From Calliopum simillimum (lineage: Eukaryota > Arthropoda > Insecta > Diptera > Lauxaniidae), in the NCBI GenBank assembly GCA_951812925.1, contig OX638371.1, positions 39,964,101 to 40,028,100 of the forward strand: a stretch of 64,000 nucleotides of DNA. Reading direction: 5' to 3'. The notes under the pieces were generated by a model. The model was not told the DNA's origin and searched no databases. It saw only the letters and a program-made list of their open reading frames with translations. Shown in pieces: positions 32,851-43,754 of this stretch; the stretch's first letter is position 1, and each line of letters opens with the position of its first letter. The position numbers and the translations under genes were made by a program.

Positions 32851-32892
32851 GACGCCCTGATGAAGCGGACAAAAAATCCGCGAAACGTCGGC
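32851..32892 (+). ncRNA. hammerhead ribozyme core of a Penelope-like element
   Basis: The conserved core CTGATGA (32857-32863) is followed by stem II GCGGA/TCCGC (32865-32869 with 32877-32881, loop CAAAAAA), then GAAAC (32882-32886) and the cleavage triplet GTC (32887-32889). GCC (854-856) can pair with GGC (890-892) as a short stem I, and ACGT forms the minimal, self-complementary stem III described for PLE hammerheads, which are thought to work as dimers. All invariant core bases are present. Confidence 0.85.
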
Positions 32893-33059
32893 AATTTTTT
32901 ATTAATTTTTAAATATAAATAAAATTTTTAAAAAATTAATAAAAAAACAAAAAATTAAAAACAACAATCATTGTTTTCATTTTTAAAAAATTGATCACAA
33001 AATAGCCTTTATACTCTTAAATAATTACTACTCCCGTTGTTATCATTAAACTAGACGTT

Positions 33060-34330
33060 AATAAAAGTCTAAGTATTTTTTTCTTTATGTTCACTACAAT
33101 CATAAGATTTATCCAACAAATTTATGTGTTTATGTTTGATAAATTCAATGATCGTTTTACTTGTATTTTCATTTGAAAAATCTACTTCTTTTACACATTC
33201 CTTAAAATCATTTAGAAGAGGATGTTTAAAATTTTTTTGAAAACTTGTGGTTTTTTATTATTGATTGTAAATCCGAAAGATTTTTATTGCACTTTTTGAA
33301 ACATTTAAGATTATTTACAAAATTTACTGTGCTATTCCTTAAAAAAAAATTTGAAAAACTTTTATCTGAACTAACTTCGTTCGGATCATGAATTTAATTT
33401 GAAACTACCAAAATTCCTTTTGGAAGTTCCGTTTGAAATTCATAATCCGTAGGACCTCTAGTATATATACTATTTCTATAAGACATACAAATAATTAGTT
33501 GTTCTACTTTATCTTGGTTAAATTTATTTATATTTATATTTCTTTATACTATTTTCTTTTGTGCTATAGCTTACATTACTGCGCAAAAGAAAGTTTTTCT
33601 CATGAAAAGTCATTATAAATTTGCTAGTTACAGCCGTAACCGTAGGATTGTTGAAATATTTATACCGCAAACAAAAATATTAATTTTGCAATTTTTTCAT
33701 TAAATAAATATTCAATTTCATTGTAATTTTGAAATTTTCCAAATTTTATTAAATATCGAGTTTCGTATGGCAAATTTTCAAGCTCATTTAATTCTACTAA
33801 AACTTCCCAACAAGCTGAGAAATTTTTAAAATTAATTTCTGTCTTTCAAGATAATTTTTCATTAACATATTTAAATGTAAAAAATCAAAAATAATGAAAT
33901 TTTTCATTTTTTTTTTCAACATTTTTTTCTACATAGTTAAATTTAAAAGAATTATAAGTAAATTCTATTGACAATAAGTTAAATAATAATTCATTAAATC
34001 GATCACCTATAACAGATACTATTACAAGTCCCGATTCAAAAACTGATGAAATTACTTTACTTAAAAGGGAAAATTTAACATTTGATTTTGGCATATTTTT
34101 TAAAAAATGGTAACTATGTGAAATAATTTTTTTATCTTTTATACTTTCAAGCATGAAGATTAAAACACATGTACAGTCTTCACCATGTTCATAACGTCCA
34201 AAATAACTGCCGTTATATGTATGATCTAACTGAATATGTGCCTCGTCAAATTTTAAAATGAAAAATCTGTCTTTAACGGTATTTGCCTGGGCAAATTGGT
34301 ATGAAATACATTTTATGATATATCCTCATA
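33060..34330 (-). pseudogene. decayed transposase-like remnant, perhaps P-element-like
   Basis: Minus-strand frames from about 34260 read ILKFDEAHIQLDHTYNG, then LESIKDKKIISHSYHFLKN, and LSKVISSVFESGLVIVSVIG followed by DRFNELLF. The F-D-E, then hydrophobic-strand-S/G-V-x-x-D order resembles P-element/THAP9 RNase-H-like transposases, but the match is weak and I am unsure. Further fragments down to 33060 (NLPYETRYLIKFGKFQNYNE) are broken by stops. The region is extremely AT-rich. Confidence 0.3.
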
Positions 34331-34339
34331 CCAGCCAAA

Positions 34340-34505
34340 TATACATACAGCCATTCCTCATCTAACTCTGTTCTACAGAATTGCAAAACATACAATTTAC
34401 TAATGTCGTGTATCTTCAGAGATACACGTTTTTGTTAGTTTACACAAAATTAAAAAAAAATGGAGATTGTCGCCTTTGCTTCTATACCCCTCACTTACTT
34501 ATGAA
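34340..34505 (-). repeat. inverted fragment of the 59.6-61.3 kb Tc1-like element
   Basis: CTTCAGAGATACACGTTTTTGTTAG and AATGGAGATTG...ATACCCCTCA correspond, inverted, to 59748-59890 in the 5' leader of the DD37E element. No transposase part is present here. Confidence 0.7.
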
Positions 34506-35340
34506 AATTTGAGAAAAAGGTCAGACCACAACATGGCTCATAACTGGAACATTTCTTAACCCATTTACATGTTTGGACAATTTTCAGAAAGGTATTGAAA
34601 TACGCTATAAGCTCAAAGTAATTTTTTTTTAACATATAATGAAAATTACTTGTAGAGCATATGACACTTCATAAAAAAGATTTTGACACCTTTCCCCGTG
34701 AGACTCACGGTTCATAAGTTATCGCAATTTGATAATACTTGCGGCCACATTTTGAGAGGCAACCCGCCAAAAATATGTTCCCCCATTCATAAATATATGT
34801 AAAAACTAAATTTTAACTAAAAACTCGATCAATACGTTTTTTTACTACCGGATCTTAGGCTATTAGTGGTTTAAGCGTAATGCGATGACAAAAAAGCACA
34901 TAAGATCACTAATTTTTGTCGTTTTTGTATGGGAGGTACCACACCTCCTTGTCTGATCCCCTTCATATTAAATGTAAGCCAATCGGAGGTAAATATGGGG
35001 TAAATACGTAAAATGGTTTAGGCTGTAAGCGATGACAAACATCCACACCAAAGATTTTAAATAGTAAGTTTTATTATTAATTCTTTCGATTGTACATTAA
35101 GATTTCTCTTTTAACTTTGCACTATAGTTTAGTATATAAAATACATTAGACTGATTCAAAAAAAAAAATTTTTTTTTTCTGAAATTAAATCTGAAAGAGT
35201 GATTCAAAAAATTTAATTTATTTTATTAAGATCGCAAAACTGCTCGAAATGAGTCGTGCGATAATCAAATTTTTCGTTTTAAACTAAGGCAATAAAAATT
35301 GTAACCTTAAATTAACCACATTTTTCATGGTGACCTTGGA
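34506..35340. other. no recognised feature
   Basis: AT-rich DNA without supported genes or terminal repeats. Confidence 0.5.
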
Positions 35341-35358
35341 ACAATAATTTACATACTT

Positions 35359-35534
35359 TTAAGCTGCTGTTGCTGATGTTGAAGGCTCGTCATCACTACC
35401 ATTTCTGGTCGTCACAGGTGACACACATATATTGATGTTACCTGGACTAAGCAATAATTGTTGCTGTTCCATATTTCTTGATTGCTGGCTTTCTGTTGGA
35501 GATGTAGGCACACCAATTGTGCCAGCAGTACTGG
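35359..35534 (-). CDS. possible 3' terminal exon of an unidentified protein
   Basis: The minus strand from a possible acceptor (GTAAG/CC at 35535) reads STAGTIGVPTSPTESQQSRN, then MEQQQLLLSPGNINICVSPV and ends NGSDDEPSTSATAA-stop at 35359. The serine/threonine/glutamine-rich, low-complexity but balanced text looks like a genuine protein tail. A second exon-like block (35735-35660, EIDKKTKESNDAFGDLKSSS, donor GTAAAA) lies upstream on the same strand. Whether it belongs to a host gene or a TE is unknown. Confidence 0.35.
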
Positions 35535-35790
35535 CTTACGTTTATCTTTATTACAGATGAAGGAATCCACATAGGTACAAATTTCTAAAAATTCATAGAA
35601 ATTGTTTAATTTATAACTGCATTATGTATGCATAAAAATGATTTTACTTTTGTCTGTAGTGAATGTTTTTGCATCGCTTGAAGAAGATTTTAAATCTCCA
35701 AATGCATCGTTACTTTCTTTTGTTTTCTTGTCAATTTCCTAAAGATAAAATTAAAACTTGAATTAAAATTAGCTATGATCATACTACTAT

Positions 35791-35897
35791 GGGGGTTATC
35801 GTGAATCAAGATTCCCGGGAAGTTTTCTTAAACTGCAATAGAGAATGCACGGCAGTTCGAGAAAATTCCCCGGGAATCTTGATTCACGATAACCCCC
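35791..35897. mobile_element. 107-bp near-perfect palindromic MITE
   Basis: GGGGGTTATCGTGAATCAAG is mirrored exactly by CTTGATTCACGATAACCCCC, and symmetry continues through CCCGGGAA. TAT flanks both sides (35788-35790 and 35898-35900). No coding sequence. Confidence 0.85.
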
Positions 35898-35900
35898 TAT

Positions 35901-36444
35901 ATAAAACTAGCGTTGTGCGTTGCTACACCCTGTCTCGTACTGGAGCGAGGCATCACCAATTTTTTTTAGGGATATTAATTGTTCTTAGGCAATTTATATA
36001 CGTACTGATTCTCATGTTTTGAACATTTTACAACTAATTTGTGATTGATTACCAAATTCCAAATACCAATAAAAAGGGGTCTTAACAAACCCCTACCCTA
36101 AAAAAACTTTTTATGTGGATTTTATAAGAAAAAAATTTGTATAACGTGGCAACACTGTACACATGTAAAAAGACAAAAGTGGGTGTGGCATTCATTTGTC
36201 TACGCCCATTTTTGACTTGCTTATGATAATCATAATCGCCACCTTTTTACTGAATAGCTTGTAGTCAGCGAGATGTGATGGGATATGACAAAATCTGTGA
36301 GAAAGCTATCTCGTCACCCTAAAAATTATGTCGCGACCTTTAAATTTTACCCTAAGCACCCAAAAAGAAGCTTCAGTTCAAACACTGGTATAGGATTCTC
36401 AATTATATCGATTTTTTTGCAGCTCCTTTCGGTAAAATTCTTAT
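35901..36444. other. no recognised gene
   Basis: Contains the AAAGTGGGTGTGGCA...TACGCCCATTTTTGAC text common in fly repeats. No gene seen. Confidence 0.5.
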
Positions 36445-37850
36445 TTGTATCTATAATATTAATATGCAAGACAAAAATTTGTCCAACCTTTTTTACTATG
36501 ATAGAAATAGAGCACGACCTTGAGTTATACACCATTGCAAAGGTATTTGTGTGTAAATTAGGGTTGCCAACCGTACAATAATATATAGTATTGTACTATA
36601 TTTCGGTTCTGCGTACTATATACTGTTGAAGAAATATATAGTACGCATAAATGCTATATTTATACTATATTCATGCTGATTGTACTATATTTTTCTGTGT
36701 CAAGTAAAGCACAGTAGTTATTGCTTTTCCATACGTTTATCAGAATGTGCTTCTACAAGCACAGATAAAGTGTCCACAAGAAGACATCTTTAGTTTCGAA
36801 ACACTGAAAGTTATGTTAAAAAAGTGTCTCACTTCTCAAAATTGACAACGTTACTTTTGCAACTCTCTTTGCATATTTTTTATTTTGGAATTTAGTTAAT
36901 TACACAGTCCTGCGATGACAAAAACTATGAGATCAGAGTAAGCAATTTTATAGATTTTTGTTCGCTGAATCCGAATATGACCTCCGATTTGCGCCATCAC
37001 GTCTGAGATCCGAGTTATCCTTGATTTAAAGTGCAGAAAACGCTATTTTCAAACTTTTGACAGCGGCATTGAATAACTCTAAGCTTTCTCTTTAAAGCGT
37101 GCTTTTAACTTTTCCAATTAGATCATTAGTTTCCGAGATATCATCCATTGAAGCAAAGGAATACAAATTGAAAATAGTCCTAAACAGGGATTAGCGATAA
37201 TTTTACTTCAATCGATGATTCAATTAAAAAACTTAAATGTACGCTTTAAAGAGGAAGATCAGGGCTATTCAATACCGCTGTCAAAAGTGAACTAGACTAA
37301 GTACTTTCAGGACGTACGCCATATGTCTGAAAATAGCGTTTCTTGCACTAAAATCATCTATTTTCAGTAATGAATTTGAAATGGCGCGAAGACAGAAACA
37401 GAGCTAGTGTCTCATTAATAAAAAATTAGCTTTTGATCTGCATTAGTTTAAGTATTAAATGCGACAAAACGTGTGACACTTTTATGTTAGACAAAAAATT
37501 ACTAAAAAATGCAAAAAGTTCTAAAAAGTATAGTTTTACAAACCAAATATATCTTTGTCTATTTTTTACTTTTTCCATGAAATACTATATATTTTTGTAT
37601 TGTACTATATTTTTTTAAGGCTTATTCGGAAAAATACTATATTTTACCGAAAAAATGTTGGTAACCCTAGTGTAAATGTGCACAGAGTTAAAATTATTTT
37701 AATATTTCGTCACTATGCCGGGTAAAATTAAAAGCAAAATTTTTCAATAATAGCAACGATAAAATACGCGGTCACACAGGACTGAAAAGAGGATACAGCA
37801 CAAAGAGAAAGATGAAAAGCTGACTGACACTTTCTTCATGTTTTTATACC
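36445..37850 (+). repeat. inverted duplicate arm 1, occupied by a hAT element
   Basis: 36445-36558 plus 37670-37850 match, inverted, 41325-41610: GCAAGACAAAAATTTGTCC, GTGTAAATGTGCAC, GCGGTCACACA and AAGCTGACTGACACT occur in the same order. The intervening 36559-37669 is a separate insertion absent from the partner. Confidence 0.85.
36559..37669. mobile_element. 1.1-kb non-autonomous hAT element with 8-bp duplication
   Basis: Ends TAGGGTTGCCAACC and, inverted, TAGGGTTACCAACA are flanked by the exact 8-bp repeat GTGTAAAT (36551-36558 and 37670-37677). The other inverted arm at 41483-41504 has this site once and unoccupied. Both ends are dense in GTACTATAT/ACTATATTT words. An inner palindrome (about 37020-37365, sharing GAATA with flanking CGCTTTAAAG and GCTGTCAAAAGT words) suggests a further nested MITE. 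No transposase. Confidence 0.95.
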
Positions 37851-38280
37851 TTACAGCCAGGGTATAATCACTTTGTCCTTCCTTTTGTAACGCACAGAAG
37901 GAGGCGTGGCAGGTATGGAAAAGTATACATACTCTTGATCAGCGTCACCTCCTGAGTCAATATAGCCATGTCTGTCTGTATGGCTGGCTAGCTGGCTGGG
38001 TGTGCGTGGAAATACATTTTTTGGGAAAACTGAACAATATATTTCAATGAAATTTGATACTCTGCCTCCGTCGTTGAAGTTAGCTCGGGGGATTGAAAAT
38101 GCGCAAAATTGGTCAACGGACACGCCTACCGCCCATACAAAAAATACATTCAAAATGCAATAAAAGAGCATTATTTGCAATAACAGAAGAAAGATACACA
38201 TAAATGCAAGGGATAATAAGTACAAGCTCTGAGCAAAAACTAGGCGAATTAGGACAAGAGGGTGTGGCACCTCCCGCATG
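37851..38280 (+). repeat. dispersed fly repeat A, copy
   Basis: The tip TTATACCTTACAGCCAGGG continues into CACTTTGTCCTTCC, GATCAGCGTCACC and the GGCTGGCTGGG stretch, and ends in one unit of the tandem block (GAGGGTGTGGCACCTCCC). It matches 8040-8450 closely. Confidence 0.85.
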
Positions 38281-39020
38281 TAATTCTCTGATCTTTAACA
38301 ATAATTTTCTAATGATTCGTACACTTTAAAAAATGTAAATGATTTTTGTAGGGTTTAACCTCGTTGTACTGTTGTCGATTTTATGATGAAAACAAGCAAA
38401 TTCACACTTGAGTAATTCTGTTATGTAATATGTAAATGGATGTGCTACAAATTCATTTTTGACCACGAAAACAGTTGAACTAAAAAAATTCTAAAATTGG
38501 TTTTTCGCAACGTGCAGCATTGAACATTCAAATTGAGGTGCAAATCTGAAAACATTGTTATTTTTTGATTTCGTAGTTTTGTTTTCAGGTAACTGTTTTG
38601 TACGTAAATATTAATTGTTGCATTTTCGCGAAGATGGAATATTTTTAAAAAATTTTTTTATTTCCAAACTTAATTTTCTGGTTAAAAGATCACATTCCCA
38701 TAAAAAAAAAATAGTTATTAGACGTTATCACGGGTATCGAGAAAATATGCCTGTTTCTTTTGACGCGTGTATAAAGTCATGTGAAAAATAATAGGGACAC
38801 TTACATACATTAAAATAGTTCAAACTAACTCTGCTTCAATTTGAATAAATATCTCCAACTCTTGAAAGGAATATGTTAGGGCTTATGAGAAAGAACCCTT
38901 TTGCATCTAAATGCAATTTTTAACTACACTCAAAAGATAAAATACGTTTAAGCTTATACTGTGACGTTTCGCCGTAATTTTCGAAATTTATATTCACGTG
39001 AACCCTAACAATGTAAAAAC
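38281..39020. other. no recognised feature
   Basis: AT-rich, no supported gene. Confidence 0.5.
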
Positions 39021-39029
39021 TAATAAGGG

Positions 39030-39432
39030 TGTAACTTTTGGCCTGGCCAAAAAATAAATACCCTACACTGGAATATTTTGAAAATTTTGCTCTTGTCCAA
39101 GTTCACCCAGTTTTTGCTCAGAGCTTGCTTTTATAGTTCTTAGTGTCTGAGGGAAATTTGGTTGAATTATCTCAAAAAACGTTTTCAGTATAGCGATTTG
39201 AAACTTTTGCTTGTATAGGAGGTGCCACGCCTGACCGAATTCGACTACTTTTAGTATAGAGCGTGCATTTATAGTTTTCAGTATTTGAGTGAAATTTAGT
39301 TCGATTATCTCAAAAAACGCTCTTAGTATAGCGTTTTGAAGCTTTTGCGTATATGGGAGGTGCCACGCCCTCTCGTCCGAATTTGCCCAGTTTTTTCTCA
39401 GGGTTTGCGATTTTGATTTGATATTTATGTGC
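39030..39432 (-). repeat. dispersed fly repeat A, terminal part with tandem units
   Basis: Inverted copy of the far end of repeat A: TTTTGGCCTGGCCAAAA then AATACCCTACACTGG, followed by about three units carrying GGAGGTGCCACGCC and GTATAGCG. It corresponds to 8400-9385. Confidence 0.8.
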
Positions 39433-39550
39433 ATTTTGGTTGCATTGTCGTAAAAACTACTACTACAGACTTAAAAGGTTTTTGGCAAAAAAATCCAAAT
39501 CAATTTAAATTTTTGAATATGGGTTATGGATTATGTTTTAAGAATAAGTC

Positions 39551-40515
39551 TTGTAAAGGGTTTTTCAATAGGGACGCCACAAAAGTAGACCGATAGGGAC
39601 AGCAAACGACGCCATATTTTTTCCCGCTCTCTTGACATTTCTCTTCAATAAGGTTTGCCATTTTATTATGGAAAGATATACGAGTCAACAACGAGTAGAA
39701 ATTATTAAAATTTACTACCGAAATTCGAAGTCAGTGGCCTCAACTTTAAGAGAGCTACGTCCAATTTATGGTCGTCATAATCGTCCTACCAGATCAACAA
39801 TTGAGCGTCTAGTGGAAAAATTTGAATCCACAGGCACAGTACAAAATTTTCTCGTGCCAGTGAGACAAAGAAGTGCCCGTAGCGTCGAGAATATTGCTGC
39901 CGCTGAGGCTTCAGTTCAAGAGAACCCAAATGTGTCTCTCACACGTCGTTCTCAAGCGTTGGGCATCGTATGTTCGTGAATTGGGCTGAGCAACAACTTG
40001 AAAATGATTTGGATTTTCATTAAAAAATCATCTTCAGCGATGAGGCTCATTTCTGGCTGAATGGCTTCGTCAATAAGCAAAATATGCGTTATTGGTCGGG
40101 CAGCAATCCACACGTACTCCATGAGTCACCATTGCATCCCGAAAAAATTACGGTTTGGTGCGGTTTATGGGCCGCCGGCGTCATTGGGCCGTACTTCTTC
40201 TGTGATGATCAAGACTGGCACGTTACTGTGAATGGGAATCGCTACCGTTCAATGATAACCGAATATTTTTGGCCCGAATCGGATGATATGGACTTGGACA
40301 ATATATGGCTTCAACAGGACGGCGCCACAAGCCACACAGCGAATGTCACAATCAATTTATTGAAAACCAAGTTTGGTCAACGTGTTATCTCACGAAATGG
40401 CCCAGTCGATTGGCCGCCTTGGTCGTGCGATTTGACTCCGTAAGACTATTTCCTGTGGGGCTACGTCAAGTCTATGGTCTATGCCAACAAGCCAGCGACG
40501 GCCTATGTAATGTAG
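39551..40515 (+). pseudogene. mariner-like transposase, DD41D type, internally deleted
   Basis: ATG at 39668 starts MERYTSQQRVEIIKIYYRN, a mariner-type helix-turn-helix, and continues to about 39965 (TRRSQALGI). It then jumps into FVNWAEQQLENDLDFH, so about 50-70 codons are missing with a frame change, and a stop (TAA, 40020) follows. The catalytic part gives KIIFSDEAHFWLNGF (first D), IWLQQDGATSHTA (second D) and WPPWSCDLTP-stop-DYFLWG (third D). There are 41 positions between the second and third D, the spacing described for rosa-type elements of tephritids. A TAA replaces the residue just before the third D. A 5' terminal motif with repeated AATAGGGAC/GATAGGGAC lies at 39555-39600. The 3' end is cut at about 40515. 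Confidence 0.9.
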
Positions 40516-41324
40516 AATTTTATTTGTTGATATATACCATAAATGTCACGTTCGTAAAATTTACTTACATTGCGAGATTAAAAGTGTCAATTGCTCTTTG
40601 CAGCCACTGTACATTATGAAAGGTACAGCACACATACACAACGAAATGTATAAACTTTTGTGCAAACTCCATATTTACATAGTTTTTGGCATCAGCAAAT
40701 AAAAGTGCTTGACATCAGCAAAAAATGCACATTTATGGTAACTTTGTACTCTATATATGTAAGTAAATACAACTGTACCTGGGATAGTTCTTTTTTATGC
40801 CAATGCATTCAAAATTACAACCGTAATGGTCAAAAATGTGTGTTTAAATTCAAAATACTCATGCAAAATGTAATGAATCGTTTGTAAACATGTAAATAAA
40901 AGATCAAAAATGTATTAACAACAAAATGATGCATGACATTTTAAGGTTTTGCTAGAATTGTTTTAAATAATCACTATCTAATACACTTTATCTACTCGTG
41001 GAGTATAACTAAAATCACATAAATATGTTTGTAAATGTAGTGTTTTGTTCCGTGTCTGTTTGGATCAACTGGTGTAGCATATGTTCATATATATGAATAG
41101 TATTAAAAAAATATAAGTAAATGCTTCTGAGTTTTTCATGGGCATTGTTTATCAAATTATAATAACTAGAATCGCCCAAAGGTCAAAATTTGACCACAAA
41201 TATATTAAATAATCTTGGTACCTCTTGGACAGTTTAAGTACTTTTTATGATATTTGGTACAAATTAAAAAGGTCATTTATCATCCCTGGTACAATGACAA
41301 ATGTTAAACGAAAATAAAACAAAA
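40516..41324. other. no recognised feature
   Basis: AT-rich, no supported gene. The mariner 3' terminus was not found. Confidence 0.5.
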
Positions 41325-41610
41325 AACATGAAGTCAGTGTCAGTCAGCTTTTTGTCTTTCTCTTTGTGCTGTTTCCTCTTCTCAGCTTTGTGTGACCGCA
41401 TATTTTGTCGTTGTTAAAGTTGAAAAATTTGCATATAATTTAACTTGGCTTAATGGCAAAATATAAAAATAACTTTAACTTTGTGCACATTTACACAGAA
41501 ATACCTTTCTAATAGCATATAATTCAAAGTCGTGCTCCATTTCTAACATAGTAAGAAAGGTAGGACAAATTTTTGTCTTGCTTATTAATATATAGATAAC
41601 ACTAGTTAAT
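41325..41610 (-). repeat. inverted duplicate arm 2, empty hAT site
   Basis: Inverted partner of 36445-37850 without the hAT element. The unoccupied target appears as ATTTACAC at 41489-41496 in GTGCACATTTACACAGAAAT. Confidence 0.9.
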
Positions 41611-41739
41611 ATGAAAATTGCTTCAAGGTTGCTGAACACGACTGACTTTGGCTTTTTTTGCAACAAGTTAAGATTTAAAAGCTTTTGGTCCTTCATTGTG
41701 CTGGTTTAAAAGTCTTATTTAAGTGGTTTTTGGAAAATT

Positions 41740-42138
41740 ATTAAAGGTCGTAAGAAGCTCTTGACTGTTACCGAACTGATAGCTGAAATTAACGACTGGA
41801 ACAGTGACGAGGAAGATTACGATGTGGGTCATAAAGCAGATGAAATAAATATTATAATATTATAAGCCCTCCACCAAATAAAGTTGACAATATTAGTGAC
41901 GGCGAAGAAATTGATGACAATTCATTATGAAAATCAACAGACTAGTGAAATGCCTCGTCAGTTTGAGCTCCAATACGTTTTTAAGGATGATGACTTCAAT
42001 ATACCAGCGGTTGATGGTTTAACGGAAATAGAGGATGAGCCAATGGATGTATGTAATGAAACTTTTTTAGTTTTGAATAACACTTCAAAAAATTTGTTTT
42101 CTAGAAAGTCTTATATTGTAATTTATCTGACGTTTTAA
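41740..42138 (+). pseudogene. piggyBac-like transposase N-terminal remnant
   Basis: Reads RKKLLTVTELIAEINDWNSD then EEDYDVG, a frame change, PPPNKVDNISDGEEIDDN, and another change to TSEMPRQFELQYVFKDDDF. An L-T-V-x-E-L-x-E acidic start followed by P-P and D-I/V-S-D-x-E-x-x-D is typical of the acidic N-terminus of insect piggyBac-type transposases. The catalytic domain is absent. At least two frameshifts and stops. The family call is by resemblance only. Confidence 0.45.
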
Positions 42139-42169
42139 TACAAGAAATTGATATATTTTGTAATATGGT

Positions 42170-43127
42170 GATAGGGGTTATTTCCTCCAGAAAATTTTCG
42201 ATTATCTTTCTTCAATTAAACCAACAAGTGTTGAATCAGAAAGATGCTTTTCGTGTGCAGGTTATATATAAGTGTGGACTTTTGACAAAACAACCTAGTT
42301 CGAAATTGGAACTTTTCAGGAGAGCCTAAAAACTGATTAACTACTTTTCAATAATGTGGCTCAATTTCGTTGATGCAGCGCTGAATCTCCTTTTTCCATA
42401 AATTTTTACTAATCTAAAAGTGTCAGCTGTCAAATTATTTTTTGGTTCATAACACTTCACCGCACGAATGGCGCTAAGTTCAAATCTTGCGTGAACTATG
42501 GGACACCTTTATATCTCTGAAACAAGAAATTATGGACTTAAATCCTGGAGAATTGTCTTATCTCGACTTAGGTTGTTTTGTCAAAAGTCCACAGATATGT
42601 AATAAATGTAGATCTAAATTGGATGATAAAACAATTAATGCTTTAATTTTCCTAAAATCATATTTTAATAATAATAAAACTTATTTAAAGAAAAGTTCAT
42701 TCTTCAAGTCCAATACTTGTTAAAACTTTGATCTCACTATTTTATGGAATTAAATATGTATGATATTTTACATATGTTTTTAACTAAGCATACAATGCTG
42801 CAATGTACCTTTATGTTTGTTTTTGAAGTAAATATGTAAGTATTTATAAATTTTTGTTTTTTAAAAAGGCTTGAATTGCTTGATAAAATGACCTGTTTTA
42901 AGAAATTTTTCTTTAATATTTTTGACACTTTAAATAAAATATCTTTGTAGGGGTGTAGTAGGGGCATATAAGACAAAATATTAGGAATTTTTAATACTAA
43001 ATTCTGCTTTATTTAGGAAGAAAAAAAAAATTCATACAAATCCCGAAAAATCCCGGGATCCCTGGATTCAAAATTTCTGATCCCGAAATCCCGGGATCGC
43101 AAAAAGTCCAAAAAATTGGAATCCCTA
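42170..43127 (+). pseudogene. hAT transposase C-terminus and 3' end, split by a MITE
   Basis: FDYLSSIKPTSVESERCFSC-AG is the start of the hAT dimerisation motif (T-S-x-x-S/E-E-R-x-F-S). It is interrupted at 42270 and resumes at 42595 as ICNKCRSKLDDKTINALIFL followed by KSYF, exactly as in intact hAT proteins. The gap is the MITE 42272-42594. Downstream (43020-43127) are CCCGGGATCCC and GATCCCGAAATCCCGGGATC words and the end GGAATCCCTA, a hAT-type terminus. The catalytic part and the 5' end are not in the window. Confidence 0.85.
42272..42594. mobile_element. 323-bp MITE inserted in the hAT transposase
   Basis: Inverted ends TGTGGACTTTTGACAAAACA (continuing ACCTA) at both sides, left at 42273 and right ending 42593. 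Joining the host at ATAT (42266-42269 and 42595-42598) restores the codons for G-Y-I-C-N-K-C. Confidence 0.85.
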
Positions 43128-43394
43128 ATGGGAACCCACTTAGGAGATGGAAAAAAAGATGTGTGTTTGAGAAAAATGTTGGAGAGGAAAAATTAATGGG
43201 GGTCGGTGAACGTTTTTAACCTGTCGTGGCAACGAGGAATTTTTTAGTTTTATAAAAAAAAAAATAGATCCCATCGTTTGCCTATTCTATTTAGTTTTGA
43301 AGGTTGAAAATTTTATTAAAAAAGTGTATATCTTGAACAGTTTGATAAAAAAAATTAAAAAAATCATGGATGCTAGTCTTAACTTGTACATACT

Positions 43395-43754
43395 ATGGGT
43401 TAAAAAGTCTAAATCGCTCTTTACGCCCACATAACAGGTCCTAAAATTCTGAAAAAATTCAAGCAAATTCCTTGAAAGAAAAAAAAAAAATAAATAAATC
43501 GACTTTGTTTATGATGTTTTTTTGATTTAAGCACCCCATGTCAAGCATTAAACAAAATTTCGCATTCCGCCAAAAATCACGTTTTTTACCCAAAACTTAA
43601 CGTTTTTCGTTTTTTACTCGGCGTGGGGGCTTAAATCAAAAAAGCATTATAATCAAAGTCGATTTATTTTTCATCAAGAAATTTGCTTGAATTTTTTTAG
43701 AATTTTAGGACCTGGTATGGGGCCTTAATGAGCGACTTAGACTTTTTAACCCAT
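43395..43754. mobile_element. 360-bp palindromic MITE
   Basis: ATGGGTTAAAAAGTCTAAAT at the left mirrors ACTTTTTAACCCAT at the right. Further symmetry: CAAGCAAATT, ATCGACTTTG, GATTTAAGC. The central loop is near 43590. Confidence 0.75.

Noticed and set aside
33885..34154. Firm P-element call
   Set aside because: Only a loose motif resemblance; kept as a low-confidence remnant without a family name.
41740..42138. Reading the acidic frame as the N-terminus of the adjacent hAT gene
   Set aside because: The acidic P-P-x...D-I-S-D-x-E pattern fits piggyBac-type N-termini better, and hAT catalytic sequence is missing between them.
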